Assembly (NCBI GenBank): GCA_041402005.1
Contig: JAWKTB010000009.1
Coordinates: forward strand, 1-52,080
Source of the DNA: JAJRXR01 sp041402005
GTDB taxonomy: Bacteria > Planctomycetota > Phycisphaerae > Phycisphaerales > UBA1924
Reading direction: 5' to 3'
DNA: 52,080 nt
Part shown: piece after piece, positions 51,518-52,080 of the stretch
Position numbering within the stretch: the stretch's first letter is position 1
Layout of the letters: every line of letters begins with the position of its first letter
Made by a program: the position numbers and the translations under genes
Notes under the pieces: model-generated
What the model was told of the DNA's origin: nothing
Database searches by the model: none
What the model saw: the letters and a program-made list of their open reading frames with translations, nothing else

Positions 51518-51766
51518 ATGACCCAGGACCACGTGGACGCGAGGGTGACCCGCCTGGAGGAATCGGCGCTGTTCGCCGACCGCGCGGTCGACGCCCTCAA
51601 CGAGGCGATCCGCGAGGTGACCGGCGCGATCGACCGCCTGTCGCGCCGGATCGAGGCGCTCGAGTCGCGTCTCGAGGAGGTCGCGGAGGAGAGCCAGCGC
51701 GGCGACCCGGGGCTCGAGCCCCCGCCCCACAGCGCCGGGCCCGACATCCCGCGCGACCCGCTCTGA
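51518..51766 (+). CDS. SlyX-like small coiled-coil protein
   Basis: 82 residues. A helical coiled coil with the SlyX-type heptads: RVTRLEESALFADRAVDALN, then IDRLSRRIEALESRLEE. It ends in a Pro-rich tail, as in SlyX. Function of the family is unclear. Confidence 0.7.
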   Translation: MTQDHVDARVTRLEESALFADRAVDALNEAIREVTGAIDRLSRRIEALESRLEEVAEESQRGDPGLEPPPHSAGPDIPRDPL

Positions 51767-51776
51767 GCTGATACGC

Positions 51777-52080
51777 CTAAGCCAGCAGCGACCGCCCGGT
51801 CATCTCCGCGGGGCGCTCGAGCCCCATCATGTCCAGCGCCGTCGGCGCGATGTCCGCGAGGCGTCCGCCCTCGCGGAGCTTCCGCCCACGTACTGACTGG
51901 CCCACGACGAAGAGTGGCACGTCGTACGTCGTGTGGGCGGTGTGGGGCGAGTCGGTCTCGGGGTCCCACATCTGCTCGGCGTTGCCGTGATCGGCGGTGA
52001 TGATCAGCGATCCCCCCCGCGCCAGCGTCGCGTCCACGATCTTCCCCACGCACGCGTCCACCACCTCGCACGCCCGCACC
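51777..52080 (-). CDS. gpmI: 2,3-bisphosphoglycerate-independent phosphoglycerate mutase, C-terminal part
   Basis: Interconverts 3- and 2-phosphoglycerate in glycolysis. Only the last 100 residues lie in the window; the frame is open through base 52080. The alkaline-phosphatase-like metal site is seen in LIITADHGNAEQMWD, followed by PHTAHTTYDVPLFVVG and LADIAPTALDMMGLERPAEM, all standard for GpmI. Confidence 0.93.
   Translation of the reverse strand, partial: VRACEVVDACVGKIVDATLARGGSLIITADHGNAEQMWDPETDSPHTAHTTYDVPLFVVGQSVRGRKLREGGRLADIAPTALDMMGLERPAEMTGRSLLA

Noticed and set aside
1..52080. CRISPR array, insertion sequence or prophage
   Set aside because: No regularly spaced direct repeats, transposase, integrase or phage structural gene was recognised.

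Overview
The window is a GC-rich bacterial chromosome segment, most likely from a planctomycete of the class Phycisphaerae. The support is a secreted protein at 10805-12052 whose C-terminus carries the EPFGQ-DFSDVV-FL-FG-GC motif that I associate with that group, a type III glutamine synthetase, Gram-negative envelope genes (lpxK, hldE), large families of repeat proteins, and a pseudokinase of planctomycete style. No rRNA, CRISPR array or insertion sequence was seen. Three tRNAs are present: Leu(TAA), Arg(ACG) and Glu(CTC).

Layout. 1-10.7 kb is housekeeping: 3' truncated serS, an FHA-GspE fusion ATPase, a divergent osmC/tetR pair, a nitrilase-family amidase, maf, a small membrane protein overlapping lpxK, hldE and an MDR dehydrogenase. 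10.8-13.4 kb holds a HAF-repeat secreted protein and an unassigned HTH-containing protein. 13.5-16.6 kb is the minus-strand ribosomal cluster rpsP-trmD-(membrane protein)-rplS. It lacks rimM, and a plus-strand promoter-terminator unit of about 500 nt, apparently a structured RNA, sits between rpsP and trmD. 16.9-17.4 kb has tRNA-Leu and a Fur-family regulator.

17.5-41.1 kb is the centrepiece. A 1452-residue pseudokinase-TM-FGE-like fusion (resembling a PpkA-TagR fusion) is followed by a TagH-C-terminus-like protein, TssL/DotU, TssM/IcmF and TagF. These are membrane-complex and post-translational-control parts of a type VI secretion system, with no sheath, tube, baseplate or ClpV gene in the window. 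Directly downstream, on the same strand, are a two-partner secretion transporter (TpsB) and a 3297-residue TpsA exoprotein. A type III glutamine synthetase and a secreted duplicated-domain protein follow.

45.0-47.7 kb is a visibly lower-GC three-gene cassette: a winged-helix plus PD-(D/E)XK-like protein, an intact Ser/Thr kinase, and an unrecognised 426-residue protein. It abuts the 3' end of tRNA-Arg and looks like a horizontally acquired, possibly defensive, island. 48.1-52.1 kb returns to core genes: rpsT, a CPBP protease, a small conserved protein, tRNA-Glu, an Hpt protein, a response-regulator diguanylate cyclase, slyX and the 3' end of gpmI. All calls were made by reading motifs; no database search was run.
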